A program made the translations under genes and the position numbers. The notes under the pieces are model-generated. The model saw only the letters and a program-made list of their open reading frames with translations, ran no database searches and was not told the DNA's origin. A stretch of 64,000 nucleotides of DNA from Cellulomonas wangleii (GTDB lineage: Bacteria; Actinomycetota; Actinomycetes; Actinomycetales; Cellulomonadaceae): assembly GCF_018388445.1 (NCBI RefSeq), contig NZ_CP074405.1, forward strand, positions 2,666,001 to 2,730,000, written 5' to 3'. Position 1 is the first letter of the stretch; each line of letters begins with the position of its first letter. Of the stretch, positions 47,341 through 55,600 are shown piece after piece.

Positions 47341-47682
47341 TCAGGCCGCCGAGGCGTCCTTGCGCGGCCTGCCACGGCCCCGCTTGGTCGGCACGACGAC
47401 ACCGCCGACGAAGACCTGACCGCCCCACACACCCCACGGCTCGGCGCGTTCCACGGCGCCCGCGAGGCAGCCCTGGATCATCGGGCACTCGCGGCACAGG
47501 GCCTTCGCCCGCTCGACGTCGGCCTGCCGCTCGGCGAACCAGAGCTCGGCGTCGTGGGAACGGCACGGGATGAGGTCGGCGACCATCTGGTCGAACTGGT
47601 CGTCGGTCGTGGCGGTGCTGCCGGCGGGCCAGGGGCCGGAGCCGCCCTGGTTCACGGTGTCGAGCAGCGTGGTGAGCCGCAC
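47341..47682 (-). CDS. whiB7: WhiB7 redox-responsive transcription factor
   Basis: This 113-residue WhiB-type iron-sulfur protein binds a 4Fe-4S cluster through four Cys (LIPC near residue 40, then CRECPMIQGC near 63-72). The family motif GVWGGQ is followed by a C-terminal AT-hook, KRGRGRPRK, at about residues 100-108, which is the hallmark of WhiB7. WhiB7 acts with the housekeeping sigma factor to activate intrinsic antibiotic-resistance genes and its own promoter, which carries an AT-rich element. The ATG/GTG-type start at 47682 follows AGGAGG. A long leader with a small upstream ORF and an attenuator hairpin precedes it. Confidence 0.93.
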   Translation of the reverse strand: MRLTTLLDTVNQGGSGPWPAGSTATTDDQFDQMVADLIPCRSHDAELWFAERQADVERAKALCRECPMIQGCLAGAVERAEPWGVWGGQVFVGGVVVPTKRGRGRPRKDASAA

Positions 47683-47760
47683 GATGTCCTCCTGGTGTCC
47701 TTGCGAGGTGAGCTGGGGGTACCGGATCGGGCCCGCTCGCCCCGGTGAGACCGGAGAGAC

Positions 47761-47797
47761 GAGAAAGGCCGCGGATCCGAGATCGGACTCCGCGGCC
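47761..47797 (-). terminator. whiB7 leader attenuator hairpin
   Basis: On the minus strand GGCCGCGGA-G-TCCGA and TCGGA-TCCGCGGCC form a 14-bp stem with a bulged G and a tiny loop (47767-47797), followed by TTTCTC (47761-47766). It lies 19 bases after the leader ORF stop and 79 bases before whiB7. In this place it should stop transcription unless translation of the leader ORF is perturbed. Confidence 0.8.
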
Positions 47798-47815
47798 TGC
47801 CTGGTGTGGCTGCTG

Positions 47816-47980
47816 CTACGGAGTCCTGGGGTGCAGATCGACGCGGGACGTCGCGGGACGCGGACGACGCTCGAGCCCGGCGACGGACGGAGCGATCCCC
47901 TGGAAGGTCCCGGCGGTGGGCGTGAGGGAACGCGCGTACGCGCGGACGAACGTCGACATGTCGATCATGTTGCTCTCCAT
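47816..47980 (-). CDS. whiB7 upstream leader ORF
   Basis: This leader ORF of 54 codons starts at ATG 47980, preceded by a strong GAGGAGGTGG ribosome binding site, and ends in TAG at 47816. The peptide begins MESNMIDMSTFVRAYARS, then becomes Arg/Pro-rich. It ends 19 bases before the attenuator hairpin. Mycobacterial whiB7 leaders carry a similar short ORF whose translation senses ribosome inhibition. I infer the same role here from its position, the strong binding site and the hairpin. Confidence 0.8.
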   Translation of the reverse strand: MESNMIDMSTFVRAYARSLTPTAGTFQGIAPSVAGLERRPRPATSRVDLHPRTP

Positions 47981-48050
47981 CAGTGCACCCACCTCCTCTC
48001 CAGGTCGGGTCCCGCCTCTTCGGCAGCACCCCGCGAACAAGGACGTGACC

Positions 48051-48087
48051 ACCCTAGGGCGGCCCGTCCGGGCGTCACAAGCAATTA
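48051..48087 (-). promoter_or_regulatory. whiB7 promoter with AT-rich WhiB7 site
   Basis: On the minus strand the AT-rich TTAATTG (48082-48088 region) lies directly before the -35 TTGTGA (48075-48080), with 18 bases to the -10 TAGGGT (48051-48056). An AT-rich block just upstream of the -35 is the known WhiB7 target and fits the AT-hook of the product. The uvrD2 stop codon lies inside the AT-rich block. Transcription would start near 48044, giving a leader of about 360 bases. Confidence 0.75.
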
Positions 48088-50097
48088 ACGGAAGTTCGTC
48101 CGCACGACTGGTCCGGGACCCTGCGGGTCGTCACCGGCGACCACCCGGAGCAGGGCGTCGCCGTACTCGTGCAGCCGCGTCTGCCCCAGTCCACGGACGT
48201 GCCGCAGGTCCTCCTGCGCCGTCGGCATGGCCGCGGCCACCGCCTCCAGCGCGACGTCCGGGAGCACCCGGAACGCGGGGACACCGCGCTCGTCGGCCAC
48301 GTGGGCCCGCCACCGCCGCAACCGGTCCAGGACCGCGGGGTCGGCGGCGGCCGACGTCCGCCGTCCTGCGCCACGGTCCCGCTCCTCGCCCGGCCACAGG
48401 CCGGCGAGGAACCGCGAGCGGGTGCGGTTGGCCCGGGACCCGGGGGTGCGCGCCGCCGCGTAGGACAGCTCGAGGTGCCGTCGGGCACGCGTCACGCCGA
48501 CGTAGAGCAGGCGGCGCTCCTCGGACACGGCCACCTCGGTCTGCGCCAGCGAGATCGGGAGCAGACCGTCCGACAGACCCGCCAGGAAGACCGCGTCCCA
48601 CTCCAGGCCCTTGGCCGCGTGCAGGGACGCGAGGGTCACTCCGTCGACCGTGGGGGCGTGCTGCGCCGAGGCCCGGTCGTCGAGCTCGGCCACCAGGTCG
48701 GCGAGGGTCGCCCCGCCGCGCGCCTCGACCATGTCGTCCGCCAGACCCACGAGCGCCTGCATGGCGTCCCACCGCTCACGCGCCGCACCGCGCGCGGCGG
48801 GCGGCTGCGGGGACCAGCCGACGGACGTGAGGATGTCCCGGACGGTCTGCCCCAGCGGCACGTCGGGGTCGGCCGACCGCGCCCCGCCCCGCAGCAGCAC
48901 CAGGGCGTCCCGCACGTCCCTGCGCGCGAAGAACCGCTCGCCACCGCGCACCTGGTAACCGACGCCGGCGGCGGCCAGCGCCTGCTCGAATGCCTCCGAC
49001 TGCACGTTGGTGCGGTACAGCACCGCGATCTCGCTCGCGGGGACGCCGGACGCGATCAACCGCGCCGCGCGGGCGGCGATCCCGCTCGCCTCGGCCTCGT
49101 CGTCGTCGTACGCCGTGTAGCGGACCTGCGGACCGTCGGGCTGCTGCGCCACGAGGTGCAGGGGCACGGGGTCGCCTGGCCGCCGGGTGGCCGTCAGCAC
49201 CCGGTTGGCCAGGCCCACGACCTGCGGCGTGGAGCGGTAGTCCCGCACCAGGCGTACGACCCGGGTGCCCGGGTGCTTGCCCGCGAACGTGAGCAGGTGG
49301 TGCGGGGTCGCCCCGGCGAACGAGTAGATGGTCTGGCTCGGGTCCCCCACGACGCACACGTCGTGCCGGCCGCCCAGCCACTGGTCGAGCAGGTACTGCT
49401 GGAGCGGGCTGACGTCCTGGTACTCGTCGACGACGAAGTGCCGGTACTGCGCCCGCACCTCGTCGGCCACCTCGCCGCGCTGCGCGAGCATCGCCGCGAG
49501 CAGCAGCAGCACGTCCTCGAAGTCGATGACGCCGCGCTCGGTCTTGACGTCCTCGTAGGCCGTCAGCAGTCGCGCGACCGCCTGCGCGTCCTGCCCTGCG
49601 GGTGCGGGACGCCGCACGGCGGCGGCGGCGCGCTCGTAGTCCTCGGCGGTGACGAGCGACACCTTGGCCCACTCGATCTCGGCGGCGAGGTCCCGCACCG
49701 AGATGCGATCGACCCCCACGCCGACCCGACGCCCCGCCTCGGCGACGAGCGTGGCCTTCTGCTCCACCAGGCGCGGCGGCGCACCCCCCACGACGCGGGG
49801 CCAGAAGTGCCCGAGCTGGCGCAGCGCGGCTGCGTGGAACGTGCGCGCCTGGACGCCGCTCGCCCCCAGGTCACGCAGCCGTACCCGCATCTCGCCGGCC
49901 GCCCGCGCGGTGAAGGTGACGGCCAGCACCGAGGCCGGGCGGTACACACCGGTGCGCACGCCGTAGGCGATGCGGTGCGTCAGCGCACGGGTCTTGCCCG
50001 TACCGGCGCCGGCGAGGACGCAGACGGGACCGGTCAGAGCGGTCGCGACGGCGCGCTGCTCGGGATCGAGCGCGTCGAGGAGGGAGTCGGCGGACAT
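48085..50097 (-). CDS. uvrD2: ATP-dependent DNA helicase UvrD2
   Basis: This 670-residue superfamily 1A helicase is the actinobacterial UvrD2. It has Walker A LAGAGTGKTRALTHRIAY near residue 29, Walker B VVDEYQDVSPLQQYLL near 220, GDPSQTIYSFAGA near 248, motif V SLHAAKGLEWDAVFLAGL near 508 and motif VI LLYVGVTRARRHLEL. It ends with an HRDC domain (about 600-665). Between the helicase and HRDC, where mycobacterial UvrD2 carries a tetracysteine zinc module, there is only an Arg/Ala linker with no Cys. The ATG at 50097 opens at the MSADSLLDALDPEQ N-terminus. The gene is divergent from mycoredoxin across 80 bases. Confidence 0.93.
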   Translation of the reverse strand: MSADSLLDALDPEQRAVATALTGPVCVLAGAGTGKTRALTHRIAYGVRTGVYRPASVLAVTFTARAAGEMRVRLRDLGASGVQARTFHAAALRQLGHFWPRVVGGAPPRLVEQKATLVAEAGRRVGVGVDRISVRDLAAEIEWAKVSLVTAEDYERAAAAVRRPAPAGQDAQAVARLLTAYEDVKTERGVIDFEDVLLLLAAMLAQRGEVADEVRAQYRHFVVDEYQDVSPLQQYLLDQWLGGRHDVCVVGDPSQTIYSFAGATPHHLLTFAGKHPGTRVVRLVRDYRSTPQVVGLANRVLTATRRPGDPVPLHLVAQQPDGPQVRYTAYDDDEAEASGIAARAARLIASGVPASEIAVLYRTNVQSEAFEQALAAAGVGYQVRGGERFFARRDVRDALVLLRGGARSADPDVPLGQTVRDILTSVGWSPQPPAARGAARERWDAMQALVGLADDMVEARGGATLADLVAELDDRASAQHAPTVDGVTLASLHAAKGLEWDAVFLAGLSDGLLPISLAQTEVAVSEERRLLYVGVTRARRHLELSYAAARTPGSRANRTRSRFLAGLWPGEERDRGAGRRTSAAADPAVLDRLRRWRAHVADERGVPAFRVLPDVALEAVAAAMPTAQEDLRHVRGLGQTRLHEYGDALLRVVAGDDPQGPGPVVRTNFR

Positions 50098-50177
50098 CGG
50101 GTCCAGTCTCCCAGCACCCGCCGACACGCCGTGCGAGGATCTGTGGACGAGACGGACGGCGAGGACTGCGAGGAGCC

Positions 50178-50438
50178 ATGACGACCCCCACCCCGGCACC
50201 GGGCACCGTGACGATGTACTCGACCACGTGGTGCGGCTACTGCCACCGCCTGCGCACGCAGCTCGACTCGGCGGGCATCGCGTACGACGTCGTCGACATC
50301 GAGCAGCAGCCGGACGCGGCACGGTTCGTGGAGGAGATCAACGGCGGGAACCAGACGGTGCCGACGGTCGTGTTCCCCGACGGGTCCGCCGCGACCAACC
50401 CGTCCCTCGCGCAGGTCCGCGAGCGCCTCGGGGTCTGA
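50178..50438 (+). CDS. mrx1: mycoredoxin
   Basis: This 86-residue glutaredoxin-like protein has the CGYC active site at residues 19-22 (TTWCGYCHRL) and the TVPTVVFPDG and ATNPSLAQVRE segments that mark actinobacterial mycoredoxin. It reduces mycothiol mixed disulfides using mycothiol and mycothione reductase. The ATG at 50178 follows GAGGAG. It lies between uvrD2 and nudC, and converges with nudC with 11 bases between their stops. Confidence 0.93.
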   Translation: MTTPTPAPGTVTMYSTTWCGYCHRLRTQLDSAGIAYDVVDIEQQPDAARFVEEINGGNQTVPTVVFPDGSAATNPSLAQVRERLGV

Positions 50439-50449
50439 GGCGCCACGCC

Positions 50450-51448
50450 TCACCCGGGGAACGGGCCGCCCCACCACTGCTCGACGAGGGCACGTGCGAT
50501 GGAGGCCCCGCCCGGCAGCAGGACGTCCCCGGACGCGACCGCGGCGGTCAGCTCGTCGCGTGTGAACCAGCGCGCGTCGGCCATCTCGACGCCGTCGACG
50601 CGGACGGCCGTGCTGGTCGCCCGTGCCCGGAAGCCGAGCATCAGCGAGGCCGGGAACGGCCACGGCTGGCTCCCGACGTAGTCGACCTCGTCGACGACGA
50701 CGCCCGTCTCCTCGTGGACCTCGCGCCGCACGGCCTGCTCGGCCGACTCCCCCGCCTCGACGAACCCCGCGAGCGTCGACCAGCGGCCCGCCGGCCAGGC
50801 GGCGGCGTGCCCGAGCAGCAGGCGGTCGTCCGCGTCGACGACCGCCATGATGACCGCGGGGTCCGTGCGCGGGTAGTGCTCGGAGCCGTCGACGTCGCAC
50901 ACGCGGGACCAGCCCGCCTGCGCCACCCGCGTCGGCGCGCCGCACCGCGGGCAGCGCGGGTGCCGGTCGTGCCAGGCGTCGAGGGCGACCGCGGCCGTCG
51001 CGAGACCCGCGTCGTGGGCGTCGAGCGAGGCCCCGACGGTCCGCAGCGACCCCCAGCCGTCACGCGCCACCGGACCGTCGGGCAGGTGCACCAGGACGTC
51101 CGCCGGCTCGCCTCCGGTGCTCAGCGGGTGGCGGTCGTGCAGCCGCAGGGCGAGCACGCGCGTCCCGTCGTCCTCGACGCCCAGCAGCAGCCAGCGGTCG
51201 ATCGGGGGTGCCGCCGCGTCCGCGGGCCCCGGGCCGCCCGCGGCGTACACCCGGGCGGCGTCGGCGGGCGTGAGCCAGCGCACGGCGGCCGCGCCCGTCA
51301 GCAGCAGCCCGCCGTCGCGCACGGCCAGCACCCGCGTGCGGGGATCCGCGAGCGCGGCGGGCAGCACGTCCTGCCGGTCCCGCAGCAGGGCGGCGCGGTC
51401 CACGGAGGCCCGGGCGAGCGGAAGGTCGGGGAGGACGTCAGGGATCAC
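50450..51448 (-). CDS. nudC: NAD(+) diphosphatase NudC
   Basis: This 332-residue Nudix enzyme cleaves NAD(H) and can remove NAD caps from RNA. It has the N-terminal NudC domain (about residues 1-125), a zinc ribbon (CPRCG near 165), the Nudix box GFVEAGESAEQAVRREVHEETGV (seen as GESAEQAVRREVHEETGV) near 222-245, and the NADH-specific SQPWPFP near 260. Only three of four zinc ligands are Cys: the second pair reads CDVD where E. coli has CSHC. The GTG at 51448 follows TAGCGT by six bases, which suggests a leaderless transcript. It is divergent from the phosphotransferase gene across 235 bases. Confidence 0.92.
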   Translation of the reverse strand: MIPDVLPDLPLARASVDRAALLRDRQDVLPAALADPRTRVLAVRDGGLLLTGAAAVRWLTPADAARVYAAGGPGPADAAAPPIDRWLLLGVEDDGTRVLALRLHDRHPLSTGGEPADVLVHLPDGPVARDGWGSLRTVGASLDAHDAGLATAAVALDAWHDRHPRCPRCGAPTRVAQAGWSRVCDVDGSEHYPRTDPAVIMAVVDADDRLLLGHAAAWPAGRWSTLAGFVEAGESAEQAVRREVHEETGVVVDEVDYVGSQPWPFPASLMLGFRARATSTAVRVDGVEMADARWFTRDELTAAVASGDVLLPGGASIARALVEQWWGGPFPG

Positions 51449-51479
51449 CCGGCCACGCTAGCCGCCGGACCCGGCCGCC

Positions 51480-51600
51480 GCGGTCGGCCGTCCGCGGGCG
51501 GGCCGTCGGCGGCAGCAACAGCGGCGGGCAGCGGCAGCGGCGGGCAACGACAGCGGCGGCCGGGGACAGCGGCGGCACCGCAGGGCGCCGGCGGGCGCAC
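51480..51600. repeat. low-complexity CGGCGG-type repeats in intergenic DNA
   Basis: In the nudC/phosphotransferase divergent interval the plus strand repeats imperfect copies of ACAGCGGCGGGC-like sequence (about five, with drift). No gene is supported here, and I find no promoter element inside it other than those set next to each gene start. Confidence 0.5.
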
Positions 51601-51683
51601 GGGGACGTGCCCGGACGAACCGGGCGCCAACACGCCGTGCCGGACGGGCGGGAGCAGCCACGCGGCGTCCTACGCTTGCGGTC

Positions 51684-52619
51684 GTGACCCGTTCGCCGCT
51701 CGCACTCGCCGCACTCGCGACCGTCGCCGTCCCCGGTCTGGACGCCTACGACGTGCGGCGCCCCCTGCACCCGGGCTCGGACTTCGACGTCGCCGTGGTC
51801 GTGGACTCGGTGCGCCAGCGCTGGGTCGTCCGCGCCCCGCAGCACGCCGCTGCGGGTGCCGCGCTCGAGGCTGAGGTCGCTCTGCTCGAGGCGCTCGGCC
51901 CGTACGCCGACGACGGCCGCCTGCCGTTCGCCGTGCCGCGGCCCGCGGGCTTCGCGCACCTGCCCGAGGGTGGCCGCGCCAGCGTCCACCGGGAGGTGCC
52001 GGGCCGTCCGCTGGAGCTCGAGCGGCTGCGCCCCGGGCCCGGCCTCGCCGCCGCCGTCGGACGGGCCGTCGCCGCGGTGCACGAGCTGCCGACGTCGGTG
52101 GTCGAGAACGCGGGCCTGGCGGTGTACGACGCCGCCGGGTACCGCGACCGGCGGCAGGCGGAGGTGGACGAGGCGGCCGGCACGGGGCTCGTCCCGCCGG
52201 TGCTGCTGCGCCGCTGGGAGGAGATGCTCGAGGACGTCGCGATGTGGCGGTTCCGGCCGACGGTGGTGCACGGCGACCTGTCGAGCAACCACGTCCTGGT
52301 GGCCGACGGCGCGGTCGCCGGCGTGCTCGACTGGGGCTCCACGATGGTGGCGGACCCGGCCGACGACCTGTCCTGGTTGCTCGTGTCCGCACCGCAGGAC
52401 GCGGTCGACGCGATCCTCGAGGCCTACCTGCTGCGCCGGACCGAGCTGACGGACCCGCACCTGGCCGACCGCGCGCTGCTCGCCGGCGAGCTGGCGCTGG
52501 CGCGGTGGCTGCTGCACGGCGTGCGCACCCACCGCAAGGACGTCGTCGACGACGCGGTGCAGATGCTGCACGACCTCGAGGAGCACACCCGCGTCGACGA
52601 GGCCGCCGGGGCGTACTGA
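51684..52619 (+). CDS. phosphotransferase family protein (APH-like)
   Basis: This 311-residue protein has the aminoglycoside/homoserine kinase-like phosphotransferase fold. The catalytic loop VVHGDLSSNHVLVADG is near residue 193 and the metal-binding GVLDWGSTMVADPADD near 213. The nucleotide-binding lobe (RWVVRAP near 47, EAEVALLEAL near 63) is intact. It is close in layout to macrolide 2'-phosphotransferases and to the conserved orthologue near whiB7/adnAB in actinobacteria, but the substrate cannot be told from sequence. The GTG at 51684 follows TACGCT by seven bases. It converges with adnB with 58 bases between. Confidence 0.85.
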   Translation: MTRSPLALAALATVAVPGLDAYDVRRPLHPGSDFDVAVVVDSVRQRWVVRAPQHAAAGAALEAEVALLEALGPYADDGRLPFAVPRPAGFAHLPEGGRASVHREVPGRPLELERLRPGPGLAAAVGRAVAAVHELPTSVVENAGLAVYDAAGYRDRRQAEVDEAAGTGLVPPVLLRRWEEMLEDVAMWRFRPTVVHGDLSSNHVLVADGAVAGVLDWGSTMVADPADDLSWLLVSAPQDAVDAILEAYLLRRTELTDPHLADRALLAGELALARWLLHGVRTHRKDVVDDAVQMLHDLEEHTRVDEAAGAY

Positions 52620-52677
52620 GCCCGCGGGTCACCGGCCCGCCTGCCGCACCGAGCCGCTCGCAGCCCCGGCGACACCG

Positions 52678-55600
52678 TCAGGACCGCGAACCGCGGCGCG
52701 CACCGGGGCCGGCCCCGTGGCGCACCGCCCCGCGGGCGCCGCCCGACCCGGCGGGACCGTCCGACCGTGCGGGACCGTCCGACCCGGCGGGACCGTCCGG
52801 TGCCGCCTCGGCGAGCAGCCGCGCCACGTCGTCGGGGCCGGGCAGCCGGTCCGGGACCACGGTGACCCCGGCGCCGACGTAGCAGAAGGCCGCCCGCACC
52901 AGCTCGGGGTCGGTCCCGGTGAGCCGCGCCCACGCGATCCGGTAGACGGCCAGCTGCAGGTCACGGGAGGCGCGGGCCGCGGTGTCGCGCGGGGGTGCGC
53001 CGGTCTTCCAGTCGACGACGACCACGGCCCCCGGGACGTCGGGACGGTCGGGGTCGGCGAAGACCGCGTCGATGCGCGAGCGCAGCACGTAGCCGCCGAC
53101 GGTGGTCTCGACGTCGACCTCGACCGCCAGCGGCGAGCGGTGCGCCCACGGTGTGCGCAGGAAGGCGGCGCGCAGCTCGGCCTGGTCCGGGTCGCCCGGC
53201 AGGACGTCGTCGTCGGCGCCCGGCAGGTCGTCGACGTCGACGAGCGTGGCCCTGCCGTACCAGGACTCGACCCACGCGTGGAACGCGGTGCCGCGGCGGG
53301 CCTGCGGCGACGGCTCGCGCGGCACCGGACGCCGCAGCCCCAGCGCGAACTGCTCCGGCTGGGCGTCGAGGCGGACGAGCGACGACGCGGACAGGTGGGC
53401 CGGCAGCGCGACGCGGGCGTCCCCGCGACGGCGCGCCGCCTGCTCCGCGAGCAGCCGGTCCGCGAGCGCGTCCCAGTCCTCGGCACCGCCGTCATCGCGC
53501 CCGACCCCTGCTACGTCGGCCGCGTCATCGGTGCTCGCACGGTCGCCCGTGCCCCCGCCGGGGACACCGTCGTCCGGCGCCCGGGGTGCGGGCACGTCGC
53601 CCCGGCCCGGTGCCACCGACGCGAGCGCGGCCCGGACCGCGTCGGCCGCCGCGCTCACGGCGTCACGCCGGGGCGCGGCACCGTCCACCGCGAACGGGTC
53701 GGCCGGCCAGGTGGCCGCCGACGTCAGGGCCGCCCGCGGGTTGGCTGCGCCCGGCTCGGGCTCGTCGGCACGGGCCACGACGTCCACGAGTCCCGCGTCG
53801 ACCAGGTCCGTGAGGAACGGCGACAGCCGCCGGGCCGCCTTCGGGTCCCCCCAGTACGCCGCGGAGAGCAGCAGGTCCTCACGCGCCCGGGTGACGGCGA
53901 CGTACGCCAGACGGCGCTCCTCGGCGACCTGGTGGTCGCCGGCGTCCAGCCGCAGCCGCTCCAGCCGGTCGGCGAGCTCCTTGGGCGACTCGGCGCCCGC
54001 GCACGCCAGGAGCGGCAGCTCGTCGGCGTCACCCCGCAGCGGGTACGGCAGCACACCCAGCCCCGTGAGCCACGCGGAGTCCTTCGGCCCGTCCTTGCCG
54101 AGCATCGCGGTGGCGGGCAACCCGCCGTCGACCATGCCCGCGACGGCCACGGCGTCCCACTCCAGGCCCTTCGCCGCGTGCACGGTCATCACCTGCACCG
54201 CGTCGGGGTCCGGCTCGGTGACGGGCAGCTCGAGGCCGTCCTCGCGGGCGTCCGCCGCCTCGAGCCACGCCAGGAACGCCCCCAGCGTGGGACGGTCGGC
54301 ACCGCGGGCGAACTCCGCGGCCACGTCGGCGAACGCGTCGAGGTGGGCGCGCGCCCGGCCCGGTGTGACGTCGGCACGGGCCTGCACCTCGATGTCGAGG
54401 CCGAACAGCCGTTCGGCCTCCCCCACCAGCTCGGGGAGCGAGAGCCCCTGCTGCGCGCGGACGGCGCGCAGCACCCCGGCGAGCTCGGTGAGCCGCCGGC
54501 GCCCCTCCGCGCTGAGCGAGCGGCCCGCGGGGCTGCGCCAGCCGGGCGGGGGCGGGTCGTCCACCGCGTCGACCAGGCTGCGCTCGTCGACGACGTCGGC
54601 CTGCACCCCGGGCACCCGCGCGCCCGCCGGCCGGGCTCCCTGCCGCGCCCAGTCCCCCAGGGCGTGCAGGTCCGCGGCACCGAGCCGGGTGCGGGCACCG
54701 GTGAGCAGGCGCACGACCGCGTCGCCGCGCGTCGGGTCGTGCGCCGCCTGCAGCACGGCGACCAGGTCGACGACCTCGGGCGTCGCCAGCAGCCCGCCCA
54801 GTCCGACGACCTCGACCGGCAGCCCCGCGGCCCGCAGCGCCCGCCGGACGGGCTCGAACTGGGACCGCTTGCGGCACAGCACCGCGGCGGTCCGCCGGCC
54901 ACCCGGCGCGTGGCCGGGGCGCCACCGCCGTCCGACCCAGGCGGCCACGGCCTCCGCCTCGTCCTCGACCGTGCTCGCGACGACCGCCTGCACGGCACCG
55001 GGCCCGGCTCCGGGCCGCGGCGCGAGCCGCGGCACCTCGACGCGGGCCGCACCGGTGCGCAGGGGCGCGGCGACGTGGTTGGCGGCGTCGAGCACGGCGA
55101 CGTCGTTGCGCCACGACGTGGACAGCTGCGCCACGGCGGCGGGGCGTCGGTCCTGCGTGCCGTCCGGTGCCGTGACCACCACCGGGAACGCCGCGGGGAA
55201 CCGCGCCAGCCCCCCGGGGCTGGCACCGCGCCAGCCGTAGATGGACTGGTGCGGGTCCCCGACGGCCGTGACCGGGTGACCGCCGGAGAACAGCGCCTGC
55301 AGCAGCACGAGCTGCGCGTACGACGTGTCCTGGTACTCGTCGAGCAGCACGACGCGGAACCGGTCGCGCTCCCCGGCCCCGACCTCCGGGACGTCGCGCG
55401 CGATCCGGGCGGCCAGCGCCACCTGGTCACCGAAGTCGAGGCTGTCGGCGGCCCGCTTGCGGGCACGGTAGTCGGCCACCAGGTCGAGCACCCGGGCACG
55501 CTCCCCCAGCGACGCCACGAGGTCACGGACCCGGGCGTACGGCGCGCGGGGGGGCGTGCCCGCCGGGGTGGCCTGCAGGTCCGCGACGATCGCCTCGATC

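Noticed and set aside
47816..48052. A 78-codon version of the whiB7 leader ORF starting at 48052.
   Set aside because: The start at 48052 lies before the predicted transcription start, while the ATG at 47980 has a strong ribosome binding site.
51480..51600. The short GC repeats as a CRISPR array or an origin.
   Set aside because: The copies are imperfect, have no regular spacers and are not palindromic. They are simple low-complexity DNA.
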